A stretch of 36,076 nt of DNA from Deltaproteobacteria bacterium (GCA_018266075.1 JAFEBB010000076.1:1-36076); one strand, 5' to 3'; counted from the first letter of the stretch, positions 1-7,637 are shown. Numbers and translations are program-made. Notes: generated by a model not told the origin, from the sequence alone.

Positions 1-139
1 AAGAAAGCAGCCTGAGTGCTATCAACTACGTGTCTCAGAAATCGGAAGCGGTACATGAGCCGCAAATCGCGATTCGCGCGGCCTTCTCTCGCACAAGCCT
101 CGAATCCGCCGCTCAGGCCAGTCCCGAATCACGGCTCCA

Positions 140-184
140 TCGTGCACCTGCACGACGGCACGAGGTCATCGTGCACTTGCACGA
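140..184. promoter_or_regulatory. Two tandem palindromic operator-like sites
   Basis: Two copies of the perfect dyad TCGTGCA-N2-TGCACGA lie at 140-155 and 169-184, with 29 bp between centres. Only the two central bases differ (CC versus CT), and the flanking bases are also similar. Paired dyads like this are typical binding sites for a dimeric regulator. They lie about 160-200 bp upstream of a possible sigma-54 promoter, the usual distance for enhancer-binding activator sites. The binding protein is unknown. Confidence 0.6.
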
Positions 185-342
185 TGACCGAGACCGATGC
201 GGTCGGCGACGCGCAACCGGCCGGAATCACTCGAGCGGAGCGCAAACTCAGGCCTCGCCGTGCAGCTCGAGCCGGGCCAACAGCCCGCCCCCGTCTTCGG
301 CCCCAAAGATCATTCGTCGAGCAAATACAGCCGGTTATGGCC

Positions 343-358
343 TGGCACGAAGTCCGCA
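343..358 (+). promoter_or_regulatory. Candidate sigma-54 (-24/-12) promoter
   Basis: The sequence TGGCACGAAGTCCGCA matches the sigma-54 pattern TGGCACG-N4-TTGCA except for CC in place of TT. The invariant GG (344-345) and GC (356-357) are separated by exactly 10 bases. A start about 12 bases after the GC would give a leader of roughly 80 nt for the gene at 448. A chance match is possible in GC-rich DNA. Confidence 0.4.
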
Positions 359-447
359 ATACCGGTCTTCGTCGGCGCGCTGCAACGGAGCATCGGGCTC
401 CCGAGGAACGCGACGGCATAACCGCAGCAAACACAAGGAGTTGTGCC

Positions 448-1380
448 ATGGCTGGGAACACTGTGAAGCAGGCTCACGACACGCTGATCGGGAAGGCGGA
501 GCGGTACCTCGTGGTGCTCAGGGGGATGAACACCCCGGAGGCCACCGAGCTCGGGGCGAAGATCCAGCCCGAGGTCGACACCTGCATCGCCTCGGTGCAG
601 GAGACCCTCGACTACCGGGTGCGGATCAAGAGGCTGAAGGCGAACGCGAAGTCCACGACGGCGGACCTGAAGATGGTGGTGGGCGGCACGTACGCGCTCA
701 TCGAGTCCACCGACCCCAAGCTCTACGCGAAGCTCCCGCCTCGCGAGAACTGGTCGGACGCCGCGGGCCCGGTGCAGGCGCAGCACATCATCAACGCGCT
801 GCACGACACCGGCTCGAGCTCGGCCAAGACGTACGCCAAGCAGATCGAGACGGTGCTTGCGGCGGCGGACAAGGCGAGCCAGGCGCTGGCGGCGGCGGGC
901 TCGGGCACCACCAGCGTTGGCGACGCGGCGACGGCGATGGCCCAGCTCCGGATGCTGATCGGCCAGGCCGACCTGTACCTCCGCAAGCTGGCCCCGAAGG
1001 GCTCGGTGCTCGCCGGCCAGCTCAAGACGGCGCGCGGCGCGAAGGGCGGGAAGAAGAAGAAGCCCACCGCGGCCACGGGCACCGGCTCCACCGCGAGCAC
1101 GGGCTCCACCACCAGCAGCAAGTCGGGCTCCGCCCCGACCGCCAGCTCGACCTCGACGCCGGCTCCCTCCCCGGCTCCCGTGGTCCAGCCCGCTCCGGTC
1201 CTGGCCAACCCCGCTCCGGTCCAGCCCAGTCCGGCGCCCGCTCCGGCTCCGGTGACGCAGCCCGCGCCCGCTCCGGTGCTCCAGAGCGTGCCCTCCCCGA
1301 CCGGCGGTGACGTCACCGCCATCGCGCCCATGGTCAACGGCGCGACCGGTCCTCAGCAGCTCAACGGCGCCGCGCACTGA
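448..1380 (+). CDS. Hypothetical helical protein with Lys patch and Pro/Ala-rich tail
   Basis: The 310-aa product is not one I recognise. I chose ATG 448 because AAGGAG lies at 435-440; the frame is open further upstream, but that extension looks like non-coding Arg-rich sequence. Residues 1 to about 200 look mostly helical and soluble, with no signal peptide or membrane segment. A basic patch (GGKKKKP, near residue 210) follows, then a Thr/Ser/Gly-rich stretch and Pro-Ala-Pro repeats (about 240-285), and a short tail. The layout, a folded helical domain plus a basic disordered tail, would suit a nucleic-acid-binding or scaffold protein, but this is only inference. It appears to be monocistronic: a possible sigma-54 promoter lies before it and a strong terminator directly after it. 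Confidence 0.8.
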   Translation: MAGNTVKQAHDTLIGKAERYLVVLRGMNTPEATELGAKIQPEVDTCIASVQETLDYRVRIKRLKANAKSTTADLKMVVGGTYALIESTDPKLYAKLPPRENWSDAAGPVQAQHIINALHDTGSSSAKTYAKQIETVLAAADKASQALAAAGSGTTSVGDAATAMAQLRMLIGQADLYLRKLAPKGSVLAGQLKTARGAKGGKKKKPTAATGTGSTASTGSTTSSKSGSAPTASSTSTPAPSPAPVVQPAPVLANPAPVQPSPAPAPAPVTQPAPAPVLQSVPSPTGGDVTAIAPMVNGATGPQQLNGAAH

Positions 1381-1393
1381 TGCCGGCCCGAAC

Positions 1394-1443
1394 GAGGCCG
1401 GCGACACGGAGAAGACATTCCGTGTCGCCGGCCTCTTCTTTTT
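1394..1443 (+). terminator. Rho-independent terminator after the 448 gene
   Basis: A perfect 17-bp inverted repeat (1394-1410 with 1419-1435, loop of 8) is followed by a T-rich run at 1436-1443. The stem begins GAGGCCGGCG, the same bases as the hairpin at 2194-2219. Confidence 0.9.
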
Positions 1444-1455
1444 GGGGAACTCGTC

Positions 1456-2169
1456 ATGAAAACGATCCAGAAGGAGCTGCGCCATGGGCGGATCACGGAG
1501 TCGTCGACGAAGGGTGCCATGGGTGCACGTGCCGCACTTCACGCTGGTCATTCTTCGCAGGCCGGGGCCGCTCACCCGGTTCTCGGGAAGAACGGTGGCA
1601 GCGATGTGCCGGAGGATGGGTTGGTCGTTTCAAATCAAGCCGGACGGATCCACTGCGTCGAGCGAGAGCTGGTGGAGGCCGTCTTCTACCCGCCCCACTC
1701 GCCCCGGACGGAGAGCACGGCCTACGGCGCCATCCACCACCACCTGGTGCACGCGGAAGATCGGCCCTGCCTAGTGTGCGGCGTGCGGTACTCCACGCTG
1801 AAGAGCCGGGTGCACAACCGGTTCGGCGCGGTGCAGCTCGAGACCCACCACGCGCTTATCGAGTGGAGCCTCGCCAAGGCGGTGGACCTCCGGAAGTTCA
1901 ACGCCGAGATCGTCGTGAGGATGGGAATGGAGCACCCCGAGGAGCAGCTCTACCGGCGGGTGTTCACGCGCAGCGAGATGGAGGCGTGGATTGACCACCA
2001 CCCAGACAACCTCTGGGTGCTCTGCGACGTGCATCACCGGCACCGCGGCGTGGGGATTCACGCCATCTCGGGGCCGATCTGGGGCGCGCAGGCGCTGCTG
2101 ATGGATCGATTTGAGCTCGGTTCGCAGGACGCGCTGAAGGCGATGCGCGAGATGGTCGGGACGAAGTAG
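1456..2169 (+). CDS. HNH-like endonuclease domain protein
   Basis: The 237-aa product has a zinc-dependent HNH nuclease pattern in its C-terminal two thirds. CLVCG (C105, C108) is the first metal pair, ETHH (H131/H132) the candidate catalytic His, DNLW (N185) the Asn position, and CDVHH (C190, H193, H194) the second metal pair plus final His. The conserved-looking block continues through GIHAISGPIWGAQ (about 200-212). The first 60 residues look poorly structured and the start is uncertain: ATG 1456 has GGGGA upstream, and ATG 1519 is an alternative. Only 12 bp separate the preceding terminator from ATG 1456, so transcription must depend on read-through or on a promoter inside the frame. No phage, intein or methylase gene is adjacent. 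The family assignment rests on the motif pattern alone; substrate and role are unknown. Confidence 0.65.
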   Translation: MKTIQKELRHGRITESSTKGAMGARAALHAGHSSQAGAAHPVLGKNGGSDVPEDGLVVSNQAGRIHCVERELVEAVFYPPHSPRTESTAYGAIHHHLVHAEDRPCLVCGVRYSTLKSRVHNRFGAVQLETHHALIEWSLAKAVDLRKFNAEIVVRMGMEHPEEQLYRRVFTRSEMEAWIDHHPDNLWVLCDVHHRHRGVGIHAISGPIWGAQALLMDRFELGSQDALKAMREMVGTK

Positions 2170-2193
2170 GCCAAGTCAGAGTTGTGGAACCCG

Positions 2194-2219
2194 GAGGCCG
2201 GCGCGAAAGCGCCGGCCTC
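2194..2219 (+). terminator. Hairpin terminator after the HNH-like gene
   Basis: An 11-bp perfect stem GAGGCCGGCGC with a GAAA loop lies 24 bp after the stop codon. The downstream T run is poor (TCATT), so it may be a weak or Rho-assisted terminator. Its stem shares the GAGGCCGGCG core with the hairpin at 1394-1435. Confidence 0.65.
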
Positions 2220-2344
2220 TCATTCGGTCAACGGCGCTCTTCCCGGATAGGAACTGCTCTCACCGTGTATTCCGACTGAACGCAGGCAGCCTCACCGCCC
2301 CGCTCCCGAAAGACAGATGAATACCGGGCGACTGCACGACGCCA

Positions 2345-4432
2345 CTAAGGCGCCATTGAGCATGTGCCGCCGTCATAGTTGGTCCACATTCGTTGGAGGA
2401 AAAAGTGTTCTAAGTTTAGGGACACATTCCACTGATTCACATTCGGCGTCCCACCCCCGGTTCCCGGCGCAGGGTCCCAATCGAATTGGCATGAGTCTGC
2501 GTTCTCATGACCTGGGGGGGCTCCATTTGGTGCGTTCTCCGGAATTCCTCCATCGGTCATGTAGTGAATCGTCCATGCCGAGTCCGTCCAACTACTCTGC
2601 CGAGGCGGCGCACCCGGGTCAGTAATCATTTCAATGAGTTCATGGTCGATCCAATTGACCATCCCGTCGCCAGCAGCACCCCCGCCATCCGGGTATCCGT
2701 TCGGACCCTGGCTTTGATACATCTGGCAGAGTCCGGTACTCGGATTCGGGCACGACTCGGTGTCTCCAACCCAAAGCCAGTGCAGCTGAATGGGATACGG
2801 GATGCCCGTAGGATAAAAGGAAACGTCGTCGTGCCAGCCGCATTGATAGTTACCAAGGACGACAGCCCCGCATTCCCAACCGTAGTAGACATTGTCCCCC
2901 GTGATCACGACATACACGCCATTGGGATCGACTGGCAGCGCGCCCGCATCCAAGGTTTGAAGGAGCGCATTTGGTAACACTGGCTCCAGATCGGTGATCG
3001 TCGAAGACACCGTGCCCGAATAGATCGCGACTCCGCCATACTCGACATCGCTACCAACTACGTCTCCGCGAAGGTCGTTGTACTCGTTCAAGATCGCACC
3101 ATAGTTCGAACCGCGCAACGCATTCAGGTAGAGGTCAATGACGTCAAAATCAGCTGCAGACACGTGGCCATACTCAAGAACGTAGACCTTGATCGTGCCA
3201 GCCATCACGTAGGAGCCGTCATACCCAATGCCGTTGGGCAACCCGTTGGTGAGATCGTTCCAGACGCGGTGGGGCACTGCCAAGATCTGCCAGTTTGGGG
3301 CGGACTCCGTTGACGTGGTACTCGACACTTCATTCCAGTGGTAACCGCTACCATTATTGAAGTCGAGCTCCACGCCCGTGAGCTGGCCGGTAGGCACGTC
3401 GTGAAAAGCGTACTGCATGACACCGCACACTGTTCCGGGTCCGAACGCGGTGCAGGTGTGAGGATGTTCCCAACTACCGGTGAGCAGTTCTACCTCGGAC
3501 CCGTAGTCGGCAGGGCCGACCGTCGCCATCGTGTTGAAGGCTCCATTGTGTAAATTGGTGTGTATGAACACTCCGGCGTCCGGAGTGTCGCCATACATGA
3601 ATGGTCGTACGTCGGCGTAATCTGCATACCCGTCATGGTCGAAGTCGCCCACGGCCATGAGCCACCGAGGTCCGGCGGCGCTGGTGCCGGATGCAATGAC
3701 ACCTGTCCCGCTTATTGGCGAGCCGAACCCACCATCATGATAGTTCTTGTAAACCCAGAACTGCCCCGTCGGGCGATAGTGCTCGACGATGTCTGCGAAT
3801 CCGTCCCCGTCAAAGTCTCCCGCCATGAATTCCCAACCTGGGTCGCCGTTGGGGCTTTGGGTGGCATGGGTGTATCCGTGGCCCCAGTTGGTACCCGATG
3901 GTGCGAATCCGCCATCGCCGTAGTTCTGATGAACCCAAAACTCTCCGCTCGGAAGCCAGTGGTCGATGAAGTCCGCGCGGCCGTTTGCGCTGCTAAAAGA
4001 CCCAACCAGTTGCTCCCATCCGCCAGTGGTGTTGGAGGACGCCGTCCCATTCTGTGAAGGTCGCCCGCCCCAATTCGCGGAGCTCCAGGTCGGTGGAGAG
4101 GTGTTCGCATTGAGATGGACCCAGAACTTGCCTGTGTCCCAAGACTCGTCGCTGTAGTCGATAAGCCCGTCGCCATCGTAGTCTGCTGCAGTGCCGACTC
4201 CGAACACCATGAATGGCGCGGCTCCGCCGTCGGGATAGGTGATGCGAGAAGTCGGGGTCGAAAGACTCGGAACCAACACGACGCTGCCAGCATCAGTCAT
4301 CGACTCGACCGCGATCGCGCTTGGTGGGGGCCCGCCGTCCGAGAATTGTGTCGAGGCGACGACAGGAGCAGGAAGAACGACGGACATGGCGCCAACAATC
4401 AGCGCGCCAAATCGACCGTAGCTGCTGGCCAT
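2345..4432 (-). CDS. Secreted FG-GAP repeat protein with EXORDIUM-like C-terminal domain
   Basis: The 695-aa product starts with a signal peptide (about residues 1-26). Residues 30-330 hold FG-GAP/VCBS-type repeats with Ca-binding-style motifs DYDGDGLIDY (about 81), DFDGDGFADI (about 206) and DFDHDGYADY (about 261), suggesting a beta-propeller. From about residue 400 the sequence resembles the phosphate-induced protein 1/EXORDIUM family: YDGSYVMAGTIKVYVLEYG, then GVYVVITGDNV, CGWH, WLWVGDTESCP and GDGMVNW. It then has HELIEMITDP (H597, E598, E601), where plant EXORDIUM proteins read roughly SLLAGTVTNP, followed by NADSC and WTNYDGGTCS near the end. The HExxE pattern suggests a metal site and possibly peptidase ancestry (inference). 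Base composition is clearly less GC-rich than neighbouring genes, hinting at transfer. It is divergent from the lipoprotein gene at 4558. Confidence 0.85.
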   Translation of the reverse strand: MASSYGRFGALIVGAMSVVLPAPVVASTQFSDGGPPPSAIAVESMTDAGSVVLVPSLSTPTSRITYPDGGAAPFMVFGVGTAADYDGDGLIDYSDESWDTGKFWVHLNANTSPPTWSSANWGGRPSQNGTASSNTTGGWEQLVGSFSSANGRADFIDHWLPSGEFWVHQNYGDGGFAPSGTNWGHGYTHATQSPNGDPGWEFMAGDFDGDGFADIVEHYRPTGQFWVYKNYHDGGFGSPISGTGVIASGTSAAGPRWLMAVGDFDHDGYADYADVRPFMYGDTPDAGVFIHTNLHNGAFNTMATVGPADYGSEVELLTGSWEHPHTCTAFGPGTVCGVMQYAFHDVPTGQLTGVELDFNNGSGYHWNEVSSTTSTESAPNWQILAVPHRVWNDLTNGLPNGIGYDGSYVMAGTIKVYVLEYGHVSAADFDVIDLYLNALRGSNYGAILNEYNDLRGDVVGSDVEYGGVAIYSGTVSSTITDLEPVLPNALLQTLDAGALPVDPNGVYVVITGDNVYYGWECGAVVLGNYQCGWHDDVSFYPTGIPYPIQLHWLWVGDTESCPNPSTGLCQMYQSQGPNGYPDGGGAAGDGMVNWIDHELIEMITDPGAPPRQSSWTDSAWTIHYMTDGGIPENAPNGAPPGHENADSCQFDWDPAPGTGGGTPNVNQWNVSLNLEHFFLQRMWTNYDGGTCSMAP

Positions 4433-4557
4433 GTTAGGCTCCCGGGAATAGCAGGTAAGACGTCGATTCTGAGGATCGATGCGATGCTAGGTGATCTATG
4501 GTTTTGGCGTCGAGTAAACATTCCGGCACCCGTGAAGTGCGTGTAGGACACAGGGCC
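4433..4557. promoter_or_regulatory. Divergent intergenic region
   Basis: This short AT-richer region separates the EXORDIUM-like gene (minus) from the small lipoprotein gene (plus) and must hold both starts of transcription. I cannot place convincing -35/-10 pairs. Codons upstream of 4558 in the lipoprotein frame may be translated if ATG 4498 is used. Confidence 0.35.
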
Positions 4558-5016
4558 ATGTCCGCCCTCTGTCTGCTGGGGCTCATCGTTGGAGTTGCTG
4601 CATGTAGCGGGAGCCAACCCGGTTCAAGCGGAACTGGAGCAACAACTTCGGCCGGGACGGCAGGAGGCACCGCGGGCTCGTCCTCGAGCGGGACGGCGGG
4701 AGGCACCGCGGGCTCGTCCTCGAGCGGGACGAGCACAATGGGGGGAAGTGGTGCAGCGTCCGGATCTTCCACAGGAGGTTCAAGCGCAAGTACAAGCGGT
4801 TCCGGCTCCACCACGTGCAGCCCCAATCCTGACTTCCACGTGATTGGCGCACCTGCCGATGCCGGGTGGGCAGACGGCGGAGATCTTCCGATCGATGCCT
4901 GCGTCGAAGGTTGCCAAGCACTCAACCCAAATCAGGTCATTTGGTGCCACGCCGTTCCTGCGGATGGGGGACTTGAGTGGGACTACGACTGCCAATTCAT
5001 AGCCGAGTGCGGTTAG
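4558..5016 (+). CDS. Small Cys-rich lipoprotein with Gly/Ser/Thr linker
   Basis: The 152-aa product has a short hydrophobic signal and a lipobox (VGVAAC), so it should be lipid-anchored. I prefer ATG 4558, which puts a normal signal peptide at the N-terminus; ATG 4498 would add 20 residues before it. After the Cys comes about 80 residues of Gly/Ser/Thr/Ala linker containing two exact protein repeats encoded by a 36-bp tandem duplication. The C-terminal 60 residues form a small domain with six Cys (CSPNPDF, ACVEGC, WCHAV, DCQF, ECG), probably disulphide-bonded in the periplasm or at the cell surface. I do not recognise this domain. Its composition resembles the adjacent low-GC gene at 2345-4432, so the two may have arrived together. 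Confidence 0.75.
   Translation: MSALCLLGLIVGVAACSGSQPGSSGTGATTSAGTAGGTAGSSSSGTAGGTAGSSSSGTSTMGGSGAASGSSTGGSSASTSGSGSTTCSPNPDFHVIGAPADAGWADGGDLPIDACVEGCQALNPNQVIWCHAVPADGGLEWDYDCQFIAECG
4654..4725 (+). repeat. 36-bp tandem duplication inside the lipoprotein linker
   Basis: Two 36-bp units (4654-4689 and 4690-4725) differ at a single base. They keep the reading frame and encode two copies of GTAGGTAGSSSS-type linker. This looks like a recent slippage or recombination event and a likely site of length variation. Confidence 0.9.
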
Positions 5017-5242
5017 TCCGCCCGTCCCGGTGGATCGCCTTCAAGACGAGCATGGGGCTGACCCGAGGCTTAGCGCCTCTCTGATCTCGACCGCGGGCGT
5101 ACCTCGATGTGAACGGCGGCGATTCGAGTTCCCGGATGCGGGACCGCGGCCCATGCGTCGTCGTCGAGCAGTGGGGTCTCGGCCGACTTCTATGGCGTGG
5201 TCTGCAGCTTCCGCCGAGTACTTCTCCGTCCCCCAGAAGCCG
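5017..5242. other. Intergenic stretch without recognisable gene
   Basis: Between the lipoprotein stop and the tRNA terminator I see no gene. Open frames that run into 5279-5365 are only translations of the antisense tRNA sequence. A weak 5-bp hairpin (GAGGC at 5065-5069 with GCCTC at 5075-5079) is the only structure noticed. Confidence 0.5.
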
Positions 5243-5270
5243 AAAGGCCCCAGGTCAACGACCTGGAGCC
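5243..5270 (-). terminator. Terminator of the tRNA-Leu gene
   Basis: On the minus strand an 11-bp stem (GGCTCCAGGTC/GACCTGGGGCC, one G-T pair) with a GTT loop is followed by TTTC. It lies 8 bases beyond the CCA end of the tRNA. Confidence 0.75.
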
Positions 5271-5278
5271 TTCCGTCA

Positions 5279-5365
5279 TGGTGCCCGGGAAAGGACTCGA
5301 ACCTTCATGGCCTTGCAGCCGCTAGACCCTGAATCTAGTGTGTCTACCAATTCCACCACCCGGGC
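5279..5365 (-). tRNA. tRNA-Leu (anticodon CAG)
   Basis: The minus strand folds as an 87-nt class II tRNA. The acceptor stem is GCCCGGG/CCCGGGC with discriminator A and an encoded CCA (5279-5281). The anticodon stem CTAGA/TCTAG encloses loop TTCAGGG, giving anticodon CAG (reads CUG, Leu). There is a long variable arm and a T-arm with GGTTCGAGTCC. The D-loop has GGTAGAC as in leucine tRNAs. Confidence 0.97.
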
Positions 5366-5376
5366 AGACGGCGGGA

Positions 5377-5405
5377 CTTATAGAGATCGACCCAAGCCGC
5401 GTCAA
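5377..5405 (-). promoter_or_regulatory. Housekeeping promoter of tRNA-Leu
   Basis: On the minus strand TTGACG (5400-5405) and TATAAG (5377-5382) are separated by exactly 17 bp. Transcription would begin near 5370, leaving only about 5 nt before the mature tRNA 5' end. This is the best sigma-70-type promoter in the window. Confidence 0.85.
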
Positions 5406-5499
5406 GGCGTCTTCGGCGGGTGAAAGCCGTCGCCCGCCGCCCTGCTCGCCCCTGCCACCTGACGCGGATCCGAAGTCGCGCTTCGCGTAGAGTCGTGCC

Positions 5500-6102
5500 G
5501 TGAAGAAGCCTCCTTCCAAGGTGCGACTGGCCGTCCGCGAGCTGCAGCTCGTGCTCAGCGTGGGCTGCGGGCTGCTCATCCTCTACTCGGTGGTGTTCGG
5601 CTCGCTGGTGCTGCGCTTCGAGCGTCCGCACACCGACAACGAGGTCGTGCTGGTGGCGCTGAGCCTGCTCCTCTCCCGCGGGCCGCTGCTGGTGCTGGCG
5701 CCGCTGCTCTGCTTCGCGGCGCGCTGGGTGGTGGACGTGAACCCCTGGCGGCTGGGCCTGGGCACGGCGCTGTTCGTGGAGCTCATGTTCCAGCTCTTGC
5801 GCTGGGTGACGGGCGGCTTCGACGAGGCGGGCGTCTTCAATGCCACGCTGGTGCTCCAGATCCTCTGCACGATGGGCGCGGGCGTGCTCGCGGGCTACGC
5901 GGCGCGCAAGGCCGCGACGCTGGTCACGGCGCACATGGCGCGCCAGGAAGCGGCGGCCGCCCAGTCGCCCGCGGCCGTGGCGCCGAAGGTCGATCTCGCC
6001 GAGCAGATGCGCCAGATCCAGGCTCAAGCGAACGCTCCGGCGACGCCGCCCGCCGAGGACGCCAAGCCGGCGCCGACGGGCACCGAGCCGCCGAAGTCCT
6101 AA
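5500..6102 (+). CDS. Small integral membrane protein, unknown
   Basis: This 200-aa product begins at GTG 5500. I count four likely membrane segments: about residues 16-38 (LVLSVGCGLLILYSVVFGSL), 48-75, 82-100 and 115-135. A cytoplasmic-looking tail follows, starting basic (YAARKAATLV) and then rich in Ala, Gln and Pro up to the C-terminus (about 145-200). I do not recognise the family. It stands alone, with the tRNA gene pointing away on one side and the HtrA-type gene 119 bp downstream on the same strand; co-transcription with that gene is possible but not shown. Confidence 0.75.
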   Translation: MKKPPSKVRLAVRELQLVLSVGCGLLILYSVVFGSLVLRFERPHTDNEVVLVALSLLLSRGPLLVLAPLLCFAARWVVDVNPWRLGLGTALFVELMFQLLRWVTGGFDEAGVFNATLVLQILCTMGAGVLAGYAARKAATLVTAHMARQEAAAAQSPAAVAPKVDLAEQMRQIQAQANAPATPPAEDAKPAPTGTEPPKS

Positions 6103-6221
6103 TCCACTTCCACCGCTCGCCGTTTCTCCAGACCTTCTCGGTCCTGCGTCCGAGCAGTGGCCGGCCGCGCGGGTGATCCGTAGCTTTCAATCCGGGCGTC
6201 GGGCGGCGGAGGCGGTGGGAC

Positions 6222-7637
6222 ATGGGGCGGGCGATGGGGCTCGCCGCGGCGTTGTGCCTGGCAGTGGGCACGGCCGCGGCGCGAACGCCCCCGAGCAAGC
6301 AAGCGAGCGATGACCGGCCCTGGACCGAGCGGGCCCTGCTCCCGCCCTCGCGCGCGACGGGACCCGACGTCGCAGGGCTCGTCCGCGCCACCAGCCGCTG
6401 CGTGGTGAGCATCACCACCCACGAGCCGAGCCGCCCCGATGCCGACGACGGCGGCGAAGCGGCGCCCGCGGTGGCCGGCGCGCTGCGTCCACCGCAGCTC
6501 GAGAAGGGCGTGGGCTCGGGCTTCATCGTCCGCGAGGACGGCCTGGTGCTCACCAACGCGCACGTGGTGCAGGGCGCGCGCGCCATCCACGTGACCGTCG
6601 CCGACCAGGGCGTGCCCCAGAAGCTCCCCGCAGAGCTGGTGGGCATGGACGCCGCCGCCGACGTGGCCCTCCTCCGCGTGCGCGCGGGCCGCAAGCTGCC
6701 CGTGCTCCCTCTCGGAGAGAGCGACGCCATCCAGGTCGGCCAGTGGGTGGTCGCGCAGGGCAGCCCGTTCGGGCTGGCGCACACGGTGAGCGTGGGCGTG
6801 GTGTCGTACGTGGGCCGCAGCGACGTCACCCCCGAAGGCTTCTCCGGCTTCCGCGACTACCTGCAGACCGACGCCGCCATCAACCCCGGCAGCTCCGGCG
6901 GGCCGCTCTGCGATCTGCGCGGCCGGGTGGTGGGCATCGTGGACGCCGTGAATCCCACGGGACAAGGCATCGCCTTCGCCATGCCCATCGACATGGCCAA
7001 GCGGGTGCTGCCCTCGCTGCTGGCGTCGGGCGGCGTGCGGCCGAGCTGGTTGGGCCTCAAGGTCGAGGACCTGAGCGCCGACCTCGCCCGCGCCTTCCAC
7101 GTGCGCGGCGCAGACGGCGTGGTGGTCTCCGAGCTCGAGGCGGAGGGGCCCGCTGCCAAGGCGGGGCTGCGTCCGGGAGACGTGGTCGTCCGCTTCGACG
7201 GGCACCCGGTGCGCCACGCCCAGCACCTGCGCTGGCTGGTGGAGGCCGCGCCGGTGGACCGGCCGGTGAAGATCTGGCTGCTGCGAAAAGGAAGGCTGGT
7301 TTCACTGCCCGTGAAACCCACGCCTGCGCCGGCCCCGCTCGTCGAGGCGCAGGAGCTGGCGGCGCTGGGGGCGCAGGTGGCGCAGCTCGATGTGCCCACC
7401 GCGCGCTCCGTCGGACTCGCATTGCCCAACGGCGCGCGGGTGATGACGGTGCGCGACGACGGTCCGGCGCGCGCGGCGGGCATCCGCGAAGGCGACGTGG
7501 TGACCCGCGCGGGTGGGCTCGAGGTGGCCGAGCCGGACGATCTCGCGCGGGCGCTGATGGCCGCGGGCGAGCAGCCGATGCCGCTCACGATCCGCCGAGG
7601 CTCGCACGTGCTGCACCTGCAGCTCCACGCGCGCTGA
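6222..7637 (+). CDS. HtrA/DegP-type periplasmic serine protease with two PDZ domains
   Basis: The 471-aa product has an N-terminal signal (about 1-20) and a trypsin-like protease domain (about 50-265) with the complete catalytic triad: H114 in TNAHVV, D147 in AADVAL and S225 in NPGSSGGPL. The motif GIAFAMPIDMAKRV closes the domain. Two PDZ domains follow, about 275-370 (GLRPGDVVVRFDG) and 385-470 (GIREGDVVTRAGG), the DegP/DegQ arrangement and length. Such enzymes degrade or refold damaged envelope proteins, and the PDZ domains bind C-termini of clients. ATG 6222 is used; an in-frame ATG at 6234 is an alternative. I withhold a gene symbol because degP, degQ and degS-like paralogues cannot be told apart here. 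It sits upstream of two other envelope genes. Confidence 0.93.
   Translation: MGRAMGLAAALCLAVGTAAARTPPSKQASDDRPWTERALLPPSRATGPDVAGLVRATSRCVVSITTHEPSRPDADDGGEAAPAVAGALRPPQLEKGVGSGFIVREDGLVLTNAHVVQGARAIHVTVADQGVPQKLPAELVGMDAAADVALLRVRAGRKLPVLPLGESDAIQVGQWVVAQGSPFGLAHTVSVGVVSYVGRSDVTPEGFSGFRDYLQTDAAINPGSSGGPLCDLRGRVVGIVDAVNPTGQGIAFAMPIDMAKRVLPSLLASGGVRPSWLGLKVEDLSADLARAFHVRGADGVVVSELEAEGPAAKAGLRPGDVVVRFDGHPVRHAQHLRWLVEAAPVDRPVKIWLLRKGRLVSLPVKPTPAPAPLVEAQELAALGAQVAQLDVPTARSVGLALPNGARVMTVRDDGPARAAGIREGDVVTRAGGLEVAEPDDLARALMAAGEQPMPLTIRRGSHVLHLQLHAR

Larger units (their letters stand above)
1..447. other. Non-coding leader region with operator-like palindromes
   Basis: I find no convincing gene here. 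Open frames through this stretch are extensions of the downstream frame or read-throughs with Arg/Ser-rich composition and no ribosome binding site. The region holds two near-identical 16-bp palindromes (140-155 and 169-184) and a candidate sigma-54 promoter (343-358), both listed separately, so it is best read as a long regulatory region for the gene at 448. Confidence 0.5.

Noticed and set aside
5030-5579. Short frames on both strands ending in CPGKDSNLHG-like or GGGIGRHTRF-like peptides
   Set aside because: These peptides are translations of the tRNA-Leu sequence itself, a familiar false-gene artefact.
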